Both the position numbers and the translations under genes were made by a program. Shown here one piece after another: positions 1 to 7,465 of a DNA stretch of 32,745 nt. The notes under the pieces were generated by a model. The model ran no database searches. It had not been told where the DNA came from and worked only from the letters and a program-made list of their open reading frames with translations. Each line of letters begins with the position of its first letter. Position 1 is the first letter of the stretch. Source of the DNA: Rhodoferax sp. (GTDB lineage Bacteria > Pseudomonadota > Gammaproteobacteria > Burkholderiales > Burkholderiaceae_C); assembly GCA_030685025.1 (NCBI GenBank), contig JAUXWC010000117.1:1-32745 (forward strand), written 5' to 3'.

Positions 1-262
1 CAAACCGCGAAAACCTGTGAGTCCCGTACGATAAGTGGAGGCCTTTGGTCCACTCAGCGGGAAAAGACGGAAAAAACTGCCTGTGCTTAAAATTTAGGCA
101 GTGGTGTTTCTCGAAAAAATGGGGTTTCCGGTCAGGCACTAGTTATCGGACAGGGTTTCCCCAATGGCAAGGGAACCCTTAGCGACAGGGTGTTGATTGA
201 CTTCAAAACCCTGACTTCGCAATTCACCCCGAACACGAATCAACGTGTTTGAAAGGTGAACC
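1..262. other. Non-coding leader upstream of the element operon
   Basis: I see no convincing gene here. The stretch holds a perfect 7-bp inverted repeat at 76-82 and 96-102 (ACTGCCT/AGGCAGT, 13-nt AT-rich loop). It also has a shorter one at about 35-55 (AGTGGA...TCCACT). The region presumably contains the promoter and control sites for the operon starting at 263, and possibly the terminator of a gene to the left. I could not assign clear -35/-10 boxes. Its position just ahead of an AlpA-like regulator suggests an autoregulatory operator, which is inference. Confidence 0.4.
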
Positions 263-484
263 ATGCAAACACAAACCGGACAACGCTTCACGCCGCTGGA
301 GCAAGTCACAAAGCCAAACCTCACGACCGCTGAACTGGCTTTCTATTCCAACATGGCGGCGCAGACATGGCGCGTGAAAGCCTGCTATGAGACGTTCCCC
401 GATGGCCTGCGCCCGCTGCGAGTCTGCGGAAAACTGGCATGGCCTACCGCTGGTGCAAAAAAGCTGCTGGGTGTGACAGCATGA
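263..484 (+). CDS. AlpA-like small HTH protein (putative excisionase/regulator)
   Basis: This 73-aa protein starts at an ATG preceded by AAAGGTG about 4 nt upstream, a good ribosome binding site. The middle and C-terminal part looks like the small MerR/AlpA-type winged helix used by phage and satellite excisionases and activators: a helix-turn-helix-like stretch rich in Thr, Ala and Trp, then GKLAWPTAGAKKLLG. It is the first gene of a four-gene operon, and its stop overlaps the next start (ATGA at 481-484). In P4-like and other integrative elements such proteins control excision or early transcription; that role here is inferred from size, fold resemblance and position. No signal peptide or membrane segment is seen. 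Confidence 0.55.
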   Translation: MQTQTGQRFTPLEQVTKPNLTTAELAFYSNMAAQTWRVKACYETFPDGLRPLRVCGKLAWPTAGAKKLLGVTA

Positions 485-840
485 AAAAAGCCCCGACAAG
501 CGACCAAGCAACCGGGGCTAGTGGTGAACAACTTTCGTTTCTACCGCCGCCGCCATTTTGCCCTACGTGGCCGACAAAAAACACCCTGGCCGATGTTGCG
601 TTGGGCATGTTCATGGATGGCCGCATGATTGACCATCCCGACTTTGAAAACAGCACGCAAAGCTGGCGACTCGGGGCCGTGGTTTTCACCCTGCGCACGC
701 TTGGCTGGCCGATTGAAACAATCGAGATTCCAAGCCCGACCGAGCAATGTCCAGACCGGGTGATAGCCCTTTATCACCTGGACGCCAAATACACCGCGCA
801 AGCCCTGGCGATAAACGGGAGGGCTGCGCATGTTGTCTGA
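481..840 (+). CDS. Small winged-helix-like hypothetical protein of the element
   Basis: The reading frame is open from 439, but the ATG at 481 is preferred. It overlaps the upstream stop as ATGA, a typical translational-coupling junction, and gives 119 aa. The N-terminus (about residues 1-30) is Pro/Ser/Gln-rich and looks disordered. The centre (about 45-85) contains WRLGAVVFTLRTLGWPIETIEI, which resembles the small helix-turn-helix proteins encoded beside primases in phages and satellites, where a Trp-Arg helix precedes a LxxxGWPI turn. The 3' end overlaps the next gene by 11 bp. Function is not known; DNA binding is inference. Confidence 0.6.
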   Translation: MKKAPTSDQATGASGEQLSFLPPPPFCPTWPTKNTLADVALGMFMDGRMIDHPDFENSTQSWRLGAVVFTLRTLGWPIETIEIPSPTEQCPDRVIALYHLDAKYTAQALAINGRAAHVV

Positions 841-2824
841 TACCGCCCGCGCCAGTGATGCGCTTTACGCGATACCGCCCGACCTGCCGCGTGATGAATG
901 GGTACGCGCTGGGATGGCCGCGCAGTCTGCCGGGCTCGACTTCGACGCCTTCAATGATTGGAGCGCCCAAGCTGGCAACTATGACGAACGCGACGCCCGC
1001 GACACCTGGCGCAGTTTCAAGCCGGGCAAAGGTGTAGGGGCCGGAACCCTGTTCAGGATAGCCGCCGAAAACGGGTGGCGCATGGGTGCCGACAAGCCCC
1101 AGCGACAAGCGCCAGCGAAGGCCACGACACGCCCCGCAGAGCAACCGCGCAAGCCTGCCCCTGGCATGGGTGCTGCTGACGTGTGGGCACGTTGCAAACC
1201 TGCCGATAACTCGCACGCCTACATTGTGGACAAGCGAGCCGCCGGGGTGCCACTCGACGCCCTGCGCGTGGTGCCTGCTGGTGACACGCTGACCATTCAA
1301 GGCGAACGCATGGCCGGTGCGCTGGTGGTGCCGGTGACGCACCCCGGCGGCTCGCTGTCAAGCCTGCAATTCATTACGCCGCCTGCTGTTGCCGCACGCC
1401 TCAAGGCCAAAGGCAAACCCAGCAAATTGAACTTGCCGGGCTGCCCGGTGCAAGGCTGGTTCACCGTGGGCGAACTGGTGCCGGGTGGTGTGGCCTACAT
1501 CGTGGAGGGTATCGGGCAAGCATGGGCCTGCTGGCAGGCGACCGGGGCCGCTGCCGTGGTGTGCTTCGGTGCTGGCAATATGCGCCGGGTTGCCGGTGAA
1601 CTGCGCCAGCAAGACCCGAGCGCCCGGCTGGTGCTGGTGCCTGATGTGGGCAAGGAGCAGGACGCCGCAAAGATTGCCGCCGCTGTGGGGGCCGCCGTCG
1701 CCGCCATGCCGAACGGTGAGACCCGTAACTTCGACGCGAACGACCTGGGCCAGCGTGACGGGCTCGACGTGCTGGCGCTGCTGCTGGAGGCCGCGACAGA
1801 GCCGCCCAAGCCCGCCCCGCGTTACAAGTTGCTGACCAGTGCCGACCTTGCCGCATTGCCGCCGCTGGCCTGGCGCGTGCGTGGCGTGCTGCCTGCTGTG
1901 GGCCTTGCCGGGCTGTATGGCCCGAGTGCTTCGGGTAAATCGTTCCTGGCGCTCGACATGGCCGCCGCGATTGCCGAGGGGCAACGCTGGTTTGATTGCC
2001 GGGTGGAGTCTGCCCCCGTGGTGTATGCCGCGCTGGAAGGTGAAGCCGGGTTCAAGTTGCGAGTCCAAGCATGGGAAGCCCACAAAGGCCGCACGCTACC
2101 GGCTGGCCTGCATATGGTGTTGCAACCGTTCAAGCTGACCGACCCGAGGGACGTTAACGACCTGGCCGCCGTGGTTCCTGCTGGCGCTGTGGTGTTTCTC
2201 GATACCCTGAACCGGGCCGCCCCGACCGCTGACGAAAACAGTTCAAAGGACATGGGCGAAATTCTGGAGGCTGCCAAGCGCCTGCAAAGCTTGACCGGGG
2301 GGCTGGTGGTGCTGGTTCACCATACCGGCAAGGACACGACCAAGGGACTACGCGGGCACAGTTCGCTATTCGCTGCGATGGATGCCGCCGTGGAAGTCTC
2401 ACGCGATGGTGACCGCCGGGAATGGAAGGTGGCGAAGGCCAAAGACGGGGCCGATGGTGACGCCCGCCCGTTCACGCTCCAAGTGGAAACGCTGGGCATT
2501 GATGCCTATGACGACCCGGTGACATCGTGCGTGGTGGTGGTTGACCATGCCGCCCGTGACGTGCAACGGGTGAAGGTGCCGCAGGGTGGAAATCAGAGGC
2601 TTGTCTATGACGGTATCCGGGGCTTGTTCAAGGATGGCGCAACAGGCAAACCGGGAGCCCCGCCGCTGCGACCTTGCATCGAACTGGAGGCCGCTGTAAT
2701 TGCTGGCGCTGCCCGCCTGACATGCCCCACGGACAAACGAACTTCACGCGCCAGAGATGCGATTACCGGGCTGGTTTCCCGTGGCGTGCTGGGCTTGAAT
2801 GAGGGGTTTCTATGGACAGCATGA
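830..2824 (+). CDS. Primase-helicase fusion (PriCT-2 / Toprim / RepA-type AAA)
   Basis: This 664-aa replication protein probably primes and unwinds element DNA. Residues about 15-85 look like a PriCT-2 domain. Residues about 220-300 form a Toprim domain with the conserved Glu at 226 in the IVEGI motif. Residues about 340-550 are a RecA-like hexameric helicase of the RSF1010 RepA kind: Walker A GPSASGKS at 364-371, Walker B VVFLDT near 454-459, and the HHTGK/LRGHSSL signature at about 497-512. The last 70 residues look like a winged helix. No zinc finger is visible. Odd point: the second Toprim acidic motif reads PDVG rather than DxD. ATG at 830 follows GGGAGGG. It is the core replication gene of the element, and its likely partner is the nuclease downstream. 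Confidence 0.85.
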   Translation: MLSDTARASDALYAIPPDLPRDEWVRAGMAAQSAGLDFDAFNDWSAQAGNYDERDARDTWRSFKPGKGVGAGTLFRIAAENGWRMGADKPQRQAPAKATTRPAEQPRKPAPGMGAADVWARCKPADNSHAYIVDKRAAGVPLDALRVVPAGDTLTIQGERMAGALVVPVTHPGGSLSSLQFITPPAVAARLKAKGKPSKLNLPGCPVQGWFTVGELVPGGVAYIVEGIGQAWACWQATGAAAVVCFGAGNMRRVAGELRQQDPSARLVLVPDVGKEQDAAKIAAAVGAAVAAMPNGETRNFDANDLGQRDGLDVLALLLEAATEPPKPAPRYKLLTSADLAALPPLAWRVRGVLPAVGLAGLYGPSASGKSFLALDMAAAIAEGQRWFDCRVESAPVVYAALEGEAGFKLRVQAWEAHKGRTLPAGLHMVLQPFKLTDPRDVNDLAAVVPAGAVVFLDTLNRAAPTADENSSKDMGEILEAAKRLQSLTGGLVVLVHHTGKDTTKGLRGHSSLFAAMDAAVEVSRDGDRREWKVAKAKDGADGDARPFTLQVETLGIDAYDDPVTSCVVVVDHAARDVQRVKVPQGGNQRLVYDGIRGLFKDGATGKPGAPPLRPCIELEAAVIAGAARLTCPTDKRTSRARDAITGLVSRGVLGLNEGFLWTA

Positions 2825-2828
2825 AACG

Positions 2829-2876
2829 CCGAAATTCTCCGAAATCACCGAAAACGGCGAAGTTCGACGCCGAAAT
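2829..2876 (+). repeat. Short phased CCGAAA direct repeats (candidate iterons)
   Basis: Four copies of CCGAAA(T/A) start at 2829, 2839, 2848 and 2870, immediately after the primase-helicase stop codon. The first three are spaced 10 and 9 bp apart, about one helical turn, and the fourth lies 22 bp further on. Such phasing is typical of protein binding sites near origins or operators. The short length means chance cannot be excluded. Candidate ligands are the HTH proteins or the RepA-like helicase of the same operon. Confidence 0.35.
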
Positions 2877-2879
2877 CCT

Positions 2880-2900
2880 CCCCTCCCCATATAGGAGGGG
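2880..2900 (+). promoter_or_regulatory. GC-rich hairpin ahead of the VRR-NUC gene
   Basis: A perfect 7-bp inverted repeat, CCCCTCC at 2880-2886 and GGAGGGG at 2894-2900, encloses a 7-nt loop CCATATA. It lies 32 bp before the ATG of the nuclease gene. There is no T-run directly after it (a short TTTTT comes 15 bp later), so it is not a canonical terminator. It could be an attenuator, an mRNA processing signal, or part of a replication site with the adjacent CCGAAA repeats. Confidence 0.4.
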
Positions 2901-2932
2901 GATGCAGTGGAGAGTTTTTCGGAGGTGTTGCC

Positions 2933-3292
2933 ATGACTGATTTATTCGGCCTGGAGCAACAGACCCCGCGAACCAATGACCGCAAGGAAAGCGCCGCCCT
3001 GGTGGAGGTGTTGAAGGCACTCAAGGCACATACCGCCGTGGCCTGGTGTGAGCGTATGAACTCGGGGGCCGCCCGCATAGGTTCCCGGTTCGTGCGCTTC
3101 GGGTTCAAGGGCTGCCCGGACGTGCTGGGACAGTTACGCGATGGCCGCCTATTGGGTGTGGAGGTGAAAGGCCCGACCGGACGCCTGCGACCTGAACAGG
3201 CTGTGTTCCTGGAGCGCATCCGTGGCGCTGGTGGCGTGGCATTCATGGCCCGCGATTGCCGGGATGTGCTGGCCGCGCTGGGGCCGCTGTGA
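2933..3292 (+). CDS. VRR-NUC domain nuclease
   Basis: This 119-aa protein is almost entirely a VRR-NUC (PD-(D/E)xK superfamily) domain. It has an N-terminal helix with an early Glu, then GCPDVLG, then the GVEVKGP strand carrying the E-x-K residues, then the LRPEQ helix. This matches the compact stand-alone VRR-NUC proteins of phages and integrative elements, thought to cut branched or replicating DNA. A strong ribosome binding site (GGAGGTG) precedes ATG 2933. It is the last gene of the element operon. The metal-binding Asp and Glu-x-Lys appear intact, so activity is plausible. Substrate specificity cannot be read from the sequence. Confidence 0.82.
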   Translation: MTDLFGLEQQTPRTNDRKESAALVEVLKALKAHTAVAWCERMNSGAARIGSRFVRFGFKGCPDVLGQLRDGRLLGVEVKGPTGRLRPEQAVFLERIRGAGGVAFMARDCRDVLAALGPL

Positions 3293-3377
3293 TGCTGACC
3301 AATGCGCTGCTATCAACCAAGCGACAACAACGCAACCAAGGCCCGCATGGTGGCTACTGGCTACCGGGTATGGGGTT

Positions 3378-3516
3378 CAAATCTCTGGCACGACCCCAGC
3401 AATAGACCGTATGTCTCCATTCGAATCATCGTTAACACACAACTCGCCGTTGTGCGCGTGCGTGCGCGAGGCCGGGGGCCGTGCAAATCGCTGGCGCAAC
3501 GCCTGCCGTAGACCGT
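3378..3516 (+). repeat. Diverged 33-bp direct repeat pair
   Basis: Bases 3378-3410 and 3484-3516 align without gaps at 26 of 33 positions. All seven differences fall on first or third codon positions of one frame; both copies encode the pattern VQI(S/A)G(T/A)TPA(I/V)DR. The copies are 106 bp apart, so they are in different frames relative to each other. This looks like a duplicated coding scrap from a decayed gene rather than a regulatory repeat. Confidence 0.45.
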
Positions 3517-3630
3517 TCGCTCCCCTCTTTTCACGCACCCGCGAAATGGAGAATGATTTTCTGCATCGCGACCGCCTACTACTTGCGACGCACGCACCCG
3601 CGAATTGACGATAGGGGACTGCGCGACCAG

Positions 3631-3656
3631 ACCCAGCCTTACCCGTTGGGTTTTTT
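3631..3656 (+). terminator. Probable rho-independent terminator of the element operon
   Basis: A short stem (ACCCA at 3631-3635 with TGGGT at 3647-3651, or the smaller ACCC/GGGT hairpin at 3641-3651) is followed directly by TTTTTT (3651-3656) and TGTTG. It sits about 340 bp after the VRR-NUC stop and is oriented to stop plus-strand transcription before the tRNA gene. Confidence 0.5.
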
Positions 3657-3732
3657 GTTGTCTGGTGCCGGTGGCTACACGGTACAAAACCCCGTACCGC
3701 TGGCTACATAGTGGCTACATGACCCACTAAAG

Positions 3733-3766
3733 AAAAAAGCGTGCTACTCATTTAATAGCACGCTTT
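3733..3766 (-). terminator. Strong rho-independent terminator downstream of tRNA(CAU)
   Basis: An 11-bp perfect stem (AAAGCGTGCTA paired with TAGCACGCTTT, 3736-3746 and 3756-3766) has a 9-nt loop. Read on the minus strand it is followed by TTTTTTCTTT. It lies 13 bp past the tRNA CCA end, so it most likely ends the tRNA (and perhaps hrcA) transcript. It also shields the element from minus-strand readthrough. Confidence 0.85.
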
Positions 3767-3778
3767 CCTTTACCAGAT

Positions 3779-3855
3779 TGGTAGGGCGTGTTGGACTTGA
3801 ACCAACGACCAAAGGATTATGAGTCCTCTGCTCTAACCAACTGAGCTAACGCCCC
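3779..3855 (-). tRNA. tRNA with CAU anticodon (Ile2 or elongator Met)
   Basis: The minus strand folds as a full cloverleaf of 77 nt with encoded CCA (3779-3781). The D-arm has AGCTCAGTTGGTTAGAGC, the anticodon loop is CTCATAA and the T-loop is TTCAAGT. The anticodon is CAU. Similarity of the anticodon and T stems to E. coli ileX favours tRNA-Ile2, which needs lysidine modification, but elongator tRNA-Met is possible. The first acceptor pair is G1 with U72, a wobble. It starts only 24 bp after the hrcA stop, so it may be co-transcribed with hrcA or use a promoter inside it. Its 3' end faces the accessory element. Confidence 0.93.
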
Positions 3856-3879
3856 AACCGAAGCAGCGATTGTAAGGGT

Positions 3880-4884
3880 CTACTTGTGGTGACTCAGGGC
3901 GTTACTGACCAGTTTGGAGGTGATGTCCACGATCTGGATCATCCGGTCGTATGGCATGCGCGTCGGGCCGATGACGCCCAGGGTGCCCACCACCTGGCCA
4001 TCGACCTCATAGGGTGCGCTGACGATCGACAGGTCTTCAAACGGCACCACCTGGCTCTCGCCGCCGATGAAGATGCGTACGCCGTCGGCCTGTCCCGCGA
4101 TGTCAAGCAAGCGCATCAATTGCGCCTTTTGTTCAAACAGCTCGAAGGCGCGGCGCAGATGCCCCATGTCACTGGAGAAATCCGACACCGACAGCAGGTT
4201 GCGTTCGCCCGAGATCACCACCTCGTCACGCGTCTCCGACATGGCTTCGGTGCTGACGGTCACCGCAGCCTGCATCAGAGTGGCAATTTCGGAACGCAGC
4301 GTCTCGACCTCGTTCTTCAAACGCTCCTGCACCTGCTCGATCGCCAGGCCCACGTAATGGGTGTTGAGGTAGTTGGCGGCCTCCACCAACTGCGACTGTG
4401 AATAGTCCAGTTCGGTGAAAATCACGCGGTTTTGCACGTCGCCCTCGGGCGACACAATGATGACCAGCATGCGCCGCTCGGACAAGCGCAGAAACTCGAT
4501 GTGCCTGAACACCGAGCTGCGACGCGGTGCCAAAACGACGCCCACAAACTGAGACAAGCTCGACAACAGATTGGCGGCGTTGGAGATCACCTTTTGCGGC
4601 TGATCAAACGCCAGCGTCTGCGGCGCGATCTGCCCGTGCTGCACGGTCAGCATGGTGTCGACGAACAGCCGGTAGCCACGCGCGGTAGGAATGCGCCCGG
4701 CCGAAGTGTGCGGGCTGACGATCAGGCCCAGGTCTTCCAGGTCCGACATCACGTTGCGAATCGTCGCTGGCGAAAGTTCCAGTCCCGACGCACGCGACAA
4801 GGTACGCGATCCCACCGGTTGACCATCGGCGATGTAACGCTCCACCAGCGCTTTCAACAACAACTTCGAACGGTCATCCAGCAT
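3880..4884 (-). CDS. hrcA: Heat-inducible transcription repressor HrcA
   Basis: This 334-aa protein is close to the usual HrcA length (about 340). The N-terminal winged helix (about 1-75) includes the recognition region [17 protein letters not shown] and [12 protein letters not shown], both hallmark HrcA motifs. A GAF-like regulatory domain follows, ending in the conserved [22 protein letters not shown]-type segment near the C-terminus. HrcA binds CIRCE operators to repress chaperone genes and is kept active by GroEL. No CIRCE element is present in this window, so its targets lie elsewhere. The gene is divergent from nadK with only 28 bp between the start codons, so the promoters must overlap. 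Confidence 0.96.
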   Translation of the reverse strand: MLDDRSKLLLKALVERYIADGQPVGSRTLSRASGLELSPATIRNVMSDLEDLGLIVSPHTSAGRIPTARGYRLFVDTMLTVQHGQIAPQTLAFDQPQKVISNAANLLSSLSQFVGVVLAPRRSSVFRHIEFLRLSERRMLVIIVSPEGDVQNRVIFTELDYSQSQLVEAANYLNTHYVGLAIEQVQERLKNEVETLRSEIATLMQAAVTVSTEAMSETRDEVVISGERNLLSVSDFSSDMGHLRRAFELFEQKAQLMRLLDIAGQADGVRIFIGGESQVVPFEDLSIVSAPYEVDGQVVGTLGVIGPTRMPYDRMIQIVDITSKLVSNALSHHK

Positions 4885-4912
4885 GGCTTCATTTTAGTGA
4901 TGTAATTTGCCG

Positions 4913-5809
4913 ATGAAGTCAAATTTCAGTCAGGTCGCCTTGTTCGGCAAATACCAGGCCCTGGCCTCTGGCGCGTCCAGCGCATCGTCGCGGGATGCGC
5001 TGCTGGACATCGCCCAGTTCCTGCACACGCTGGGCTGCGAGGTCGTGTTTGAGACCGAAACGGCGGGGAACATGAGCATCACGGGCTACCCCGTGCTGGG
5101 AATCCCGGCAATTGGCAAAAACTGCGATTTGGGCCTGGTGGTCGGCGGCGACGGCACCATGCTTGGCATCGGTCGACAGTTGGCTCCGTACAACGTGCCC
5201 TTGATTGGCATCAACCAAGGGCGCTTGGGCTTCATCACCGACATTCGCTTCAACAGTTTTGCGGCAGCGCTGGCCCCAATGCTGCGCGGCGAGTACGACG
5301 AAGACCATCGCAGTCTGATGCAAGCCAAGGTGATGCGCGACGGCCGCTGCGTGTTTGACGCGGTAGCCATGAACGACGTGGTGGTCAACCGTGGCGCCAC
5401 CTCGGGCATGGTGGAACTGCGCGTCGAGGTGGACGGGCATTTTGTGTCCAACCAGCGTGCCGACGGCCTGATCATCGCCACGCCAACGGGTTCGTCCGCC
5501 TACGCGTTGTCGGCCGGCGGGCCCTTGCTGCATCCGTCGATCCCAGGCTGGGTGTTGGTGCCGATTGCCCCACACACCTTGTCAAATCGGCCTATCGTGC
5601 TGTCCAACGCTTCCGAGATCGCTATTGAAGTAGTAGCAGGTCGCGACGCCAGCGCGAGTTTCGACATGCAGTCGCTGGCTTCGCTTCTGCATGGAGACCG
5701 CATTGTGGTGACGCGCTCGCGCCACCAGGTACGGTTCCTGCACCCCAAGGGGTGGACGTACTTCGACACGCTGCGCCAAAAGCTGCACTGGAATCAAGGA
5801 GTGGCCTGA
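4913..5809 (+). CDS. nadK: NAD kinase
   Basis: This cytosolic ATP (or polyphosphate)-dependent kinase makes NADP from NAD. From ATG 4913 the protein is 298 aa, the normal size. The GGDG motif with catalytic Asp is at residues 78-81, followed by NQGRLGF, the [10 protein letters not shown] motif and [15 protein letters not shown], which together define the family. A TTG six bases upstream is also in frame but less likely. The gene is divergent from hrcA and is followed 2 bp after its stop by recN, so nadK-recN-rapZ form an operon. This order is common in proteobacteria. Confidence 0.96.
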   Translation: MKSNFSQVALFGKYQALASGASSASSRDALLDIAQFLHTLGCEVVFETETAGNMSITGYPVLGIPAIGKNCDLGLVVGGDGTMLGIGRQLAPYNVPLIGINQGRLGFITDIRFNSFAAALAPMLRGEYDEDHRSLMQAKVMRDGRCVFDAVAMNDVVVNRGATSGMVELRVEVDGHFVSNQRADGLIIATPTGSSAYALSAGGPLLHPSIPGWVLVPIAPHTLSNRPIVLSNASEIAIEVVAGRDASASFDMQSLASLLHGDRIVVTRSRHQVRFLHPKGWTYFDTLRQKLHWNQGVA

Positions 5810-5811
5810 CC

Positions 5812-7461
5812 GTGAGCCTCAAGCGCATTGTTCTACGTGATTTTGTAATCGTCCAGGAGCTTGATCTGGACCTGTCCAACGGCTTCACGGTGCTGACCGG
5901 TGAAACTGGCGCCGGCAAGTCGATTCTGATCGACGCGGTGCAGCTCGCAACCGGCGGTCGCGCTGACGTTGGACTGGTTCGCGAGGGCGCAGCCCGCGCC
6001 GATGTCAGCGTCGAATTCGACGTGTCGCCCGCGGTTGAGACGTGGCTTGCCGCCTGCGGGTTTGACCGAGGCGATGTCTTGCTGTTGCGCCGCACGGTCG
6101 ACACACAAGGCAAGAGTCGGGCGTGGATCAATGGTAGCCCTGGCACTGCGGCCCAGTTGCGCGAGCTGGGCGAGCAACTGCTTGACATTCACGGCCAACA
6201 CGCCTGGCAAAGCCTGACCCGGCCCGACGCGGTGCGCGGTCTGCTCGACGGCTACGCGCGGATCGACATCGCCACGCTGGCCGCGCTGTGGCAGCAGTGG
6301 CGACAAACGCAGACCGTACTGACACAGGCCCATGCGGCGCAAGAGTCTTTGCTGCGCGAACGCGAGCGATTGACCTGGCAAATCGGCGAGCTCGACAAGT
6401 TGGCGCCGCTGGCTGGCGAGTGGTTGGACCTCAATACCGAGCATGGCCGCCTGTCCAACGGGCAGGCGCTGCTGGACGCGGCGCAAAGTGCGCTGGGCAA
6501 CCTCGACCAGGAAGACGGTGGCACCCTGCACGCCCTGCATTCTGCCGGCCAGACACTGCAGGCGCAGGCCCATCTGGAGCCCGAGTTCCTGTCGCTGGCA
6601 GAGTTGTTGGCATCCAGTCTGGCCCAAGTGGAAGACGCGGCGCACAGCCTGCGCAGCTACCTGCGCCGGACCGAACCCGATCCGCAGCGCCTGAGTGAAC
6701 TCGATGCGCGTATGTCCCAATGGCTGTCACTGGCCCGGCGCTACAAACGCCCGCCTGAGGAACTGCCCGCCTTGCTCACGCTCTGGCGGGCCGAACTGGC
6801 CAAGTTGGACGCCGCAGCCGATCTGGCGAGCCTGACCGAGGCCGAGAAGGCTGCGCACACCGCCTATCTGAAGGAGGCACGATCGATCTCATTGGCACGC
6901 CGCAAGGCGGCGCCGGCGCTGGCCAAGACCGTGACGCAGGCCATGCAGGGTCTGGGTATGCAGGGTGGGCAGTTCGCTGTGTCGCTGCAGGAAGCGCCGC
7001 AGGCTTGCCAGCATGGCCTCGAAGACATTAGTTTTCTGGTGGCGGGACATGTCGGCAGTTCGGCCAGGCCCATTGGCAAGGTTGCATCGGGCGGCGAGTT
7101 GTCGCGCATTGCGCTGGCGATCGCCGTCACGACCAGCCAGCTCGGTCAGGCGCAGACCCTGATCTTCGACGAAGTTGACGCTGGCGTCGGCGGTGCGGTG
7201 GCCGAAACCGTGGGTCGCCTGATGAAGCAACTGGGCGTGGATCGGCAGGTACTGGCGGTCACCCACCTGCCACAGGTGGCGGCCTGCGCCGACCACCATC
7301 TGGTGGTGAGCAAACAGCTTCGCGGCAACTCGACCGTGAGCTCCATGGAGTCTGTTAGCGGGGAACAGCGTGTGGCCGAAATCGCCCGGATGCTGGGCGG
7401 CGAACACCTGTCGGGCACCACGCTGGCGCACGCCAAGGAAATGTTGCGCGCAAGAGATTGA
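5812..7461 (+). CDS. recN: DNA repair ATPase RecN
   Basis: This is an SMC-like protein that helps bring together broken DNA ends for RecA-dependent double-strand break repair. The GTG at 5812 is chosen as start because it follows AAGGAG and gives 549 aa beginning [13 protein letters not shown], as in other RecN proteins. Walker A GETGAGKS is at about 30-37, a coiled-coil-like middle spans about 155-370, the ABC signature [11 protein letters not shown] and the Walker [14 protein letters not shown] lie near the C-terminus, and the D-loop/H-loop [11 protein letters not shown] follows. No SOS box was recognised in the 2-bp gap after nadK; any LexA control would act upstream. Confidence 0.96.
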   Translation: MSLKRIVLRDFVIVQELDLDLSNGFTVLTGETGAGKSILIDAVQLATGGRADVGLVREGAARADVSVEFDVSPAVETWLAACGFDRGDVLLLRRTVDTQGKSRAWINGSPGTAAQLRELGEQLLDIHGQHAWQSLTRPDAVRGLLDGYARIDIATLAALWQQWRQTQTVLTQAHAAQESLLRERERLTWQIGELDKLAPLAGEWLDLNTEHGRLSNGQALLDAAQSALGNLDQEDGGTLHALHSAGQTLQAQAHLEPEFLSLAELLASSLAQVEDAAHSLRSYLRRTEPDPQRLSELDARMSQWLSLARRYKRPPEELPALLTLWRAELAKLDAAADLASLTEAEKAAHTAYLKEARSISLARRKAAPALAKTVTQAMQGLGMQGGQFAVSLQEAPQACQHGLEDISFLVAGHVGSSARPIGKVASGGELSRIALAIAVTTSQLGQAQTLIFDEVDAGVGGAVAETVGRLMKQLGVDRQVLAVTHLPQVAACADHHLVVSKQLRGNSTVSSMESVSGEQRVAEIARMLGGEHLSGTTLAHAKEMLRARD

Positions 7462-7465
7462 GCCC

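Larger units (their letters stand above)
3351..3718 (+). repeat. Five TGGCTAC repeats (candidate recombinase arm sites)
   Basis: TGGCTAC occurs at 3351-3357, 3358-3364, 3672-3678, 3701-3707 and 3712-3718, all in the same orientation. Three of them are within 50 bp at the tRNA-proximal edge. Repeated 7-10 bp sites on either side of a crossover point are typical of tyrosine integrase arm-type sites. The integrase is not in the window, so assignment is inference. Confidence 0.4.
3293..3720. other. Repeat-rich non-coding end of the element
   Basis: Open frames are present but I see no credible gene; starts lack ribosome binding sites and the frames change within repeats. The stretch contains five TGGCTAC motifs, a diverged 33-bp direct repeat, a 14-bp direct repeat (CACGCACCCGCGAA at 3532-3545 and 3591-3604), an inverted repeat CGGTAC...GTACCG (3680-3699) and a terminator-like hairpin at 3631-3656. 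It lies between the nuclease gene and the tRNA 3' end, where attachment-site arms and integrase binding sites are expected in integrative elements. Confidence 0.5.

Noticed and set aside
3371-3400. tRNA-like T-arm (GGGGTTCAAATCTCT) suggesting a tRNA or tmRNA fragment
   Set aside because: The stem would need several G-U pairs, there is no CCA end or acceptor partner, and no D or anticodon arm can be found nearby.
3222-3711. Open frames of 69-128 codons in the element end
   Set aside because: No ribosome binding sites, no recognisable domains, and the frames cross the repeats and overlap each other in different phases; treated as non-coding, though gene remnants are possible.
3736-3766. Possible CIRCE operator near hrcA
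   Set aside because: The inverted repeat does not match TTAGCACTC-N9-GAGTGCTAA and lies downstream of hrcA with a T-run, so it is a terminator.
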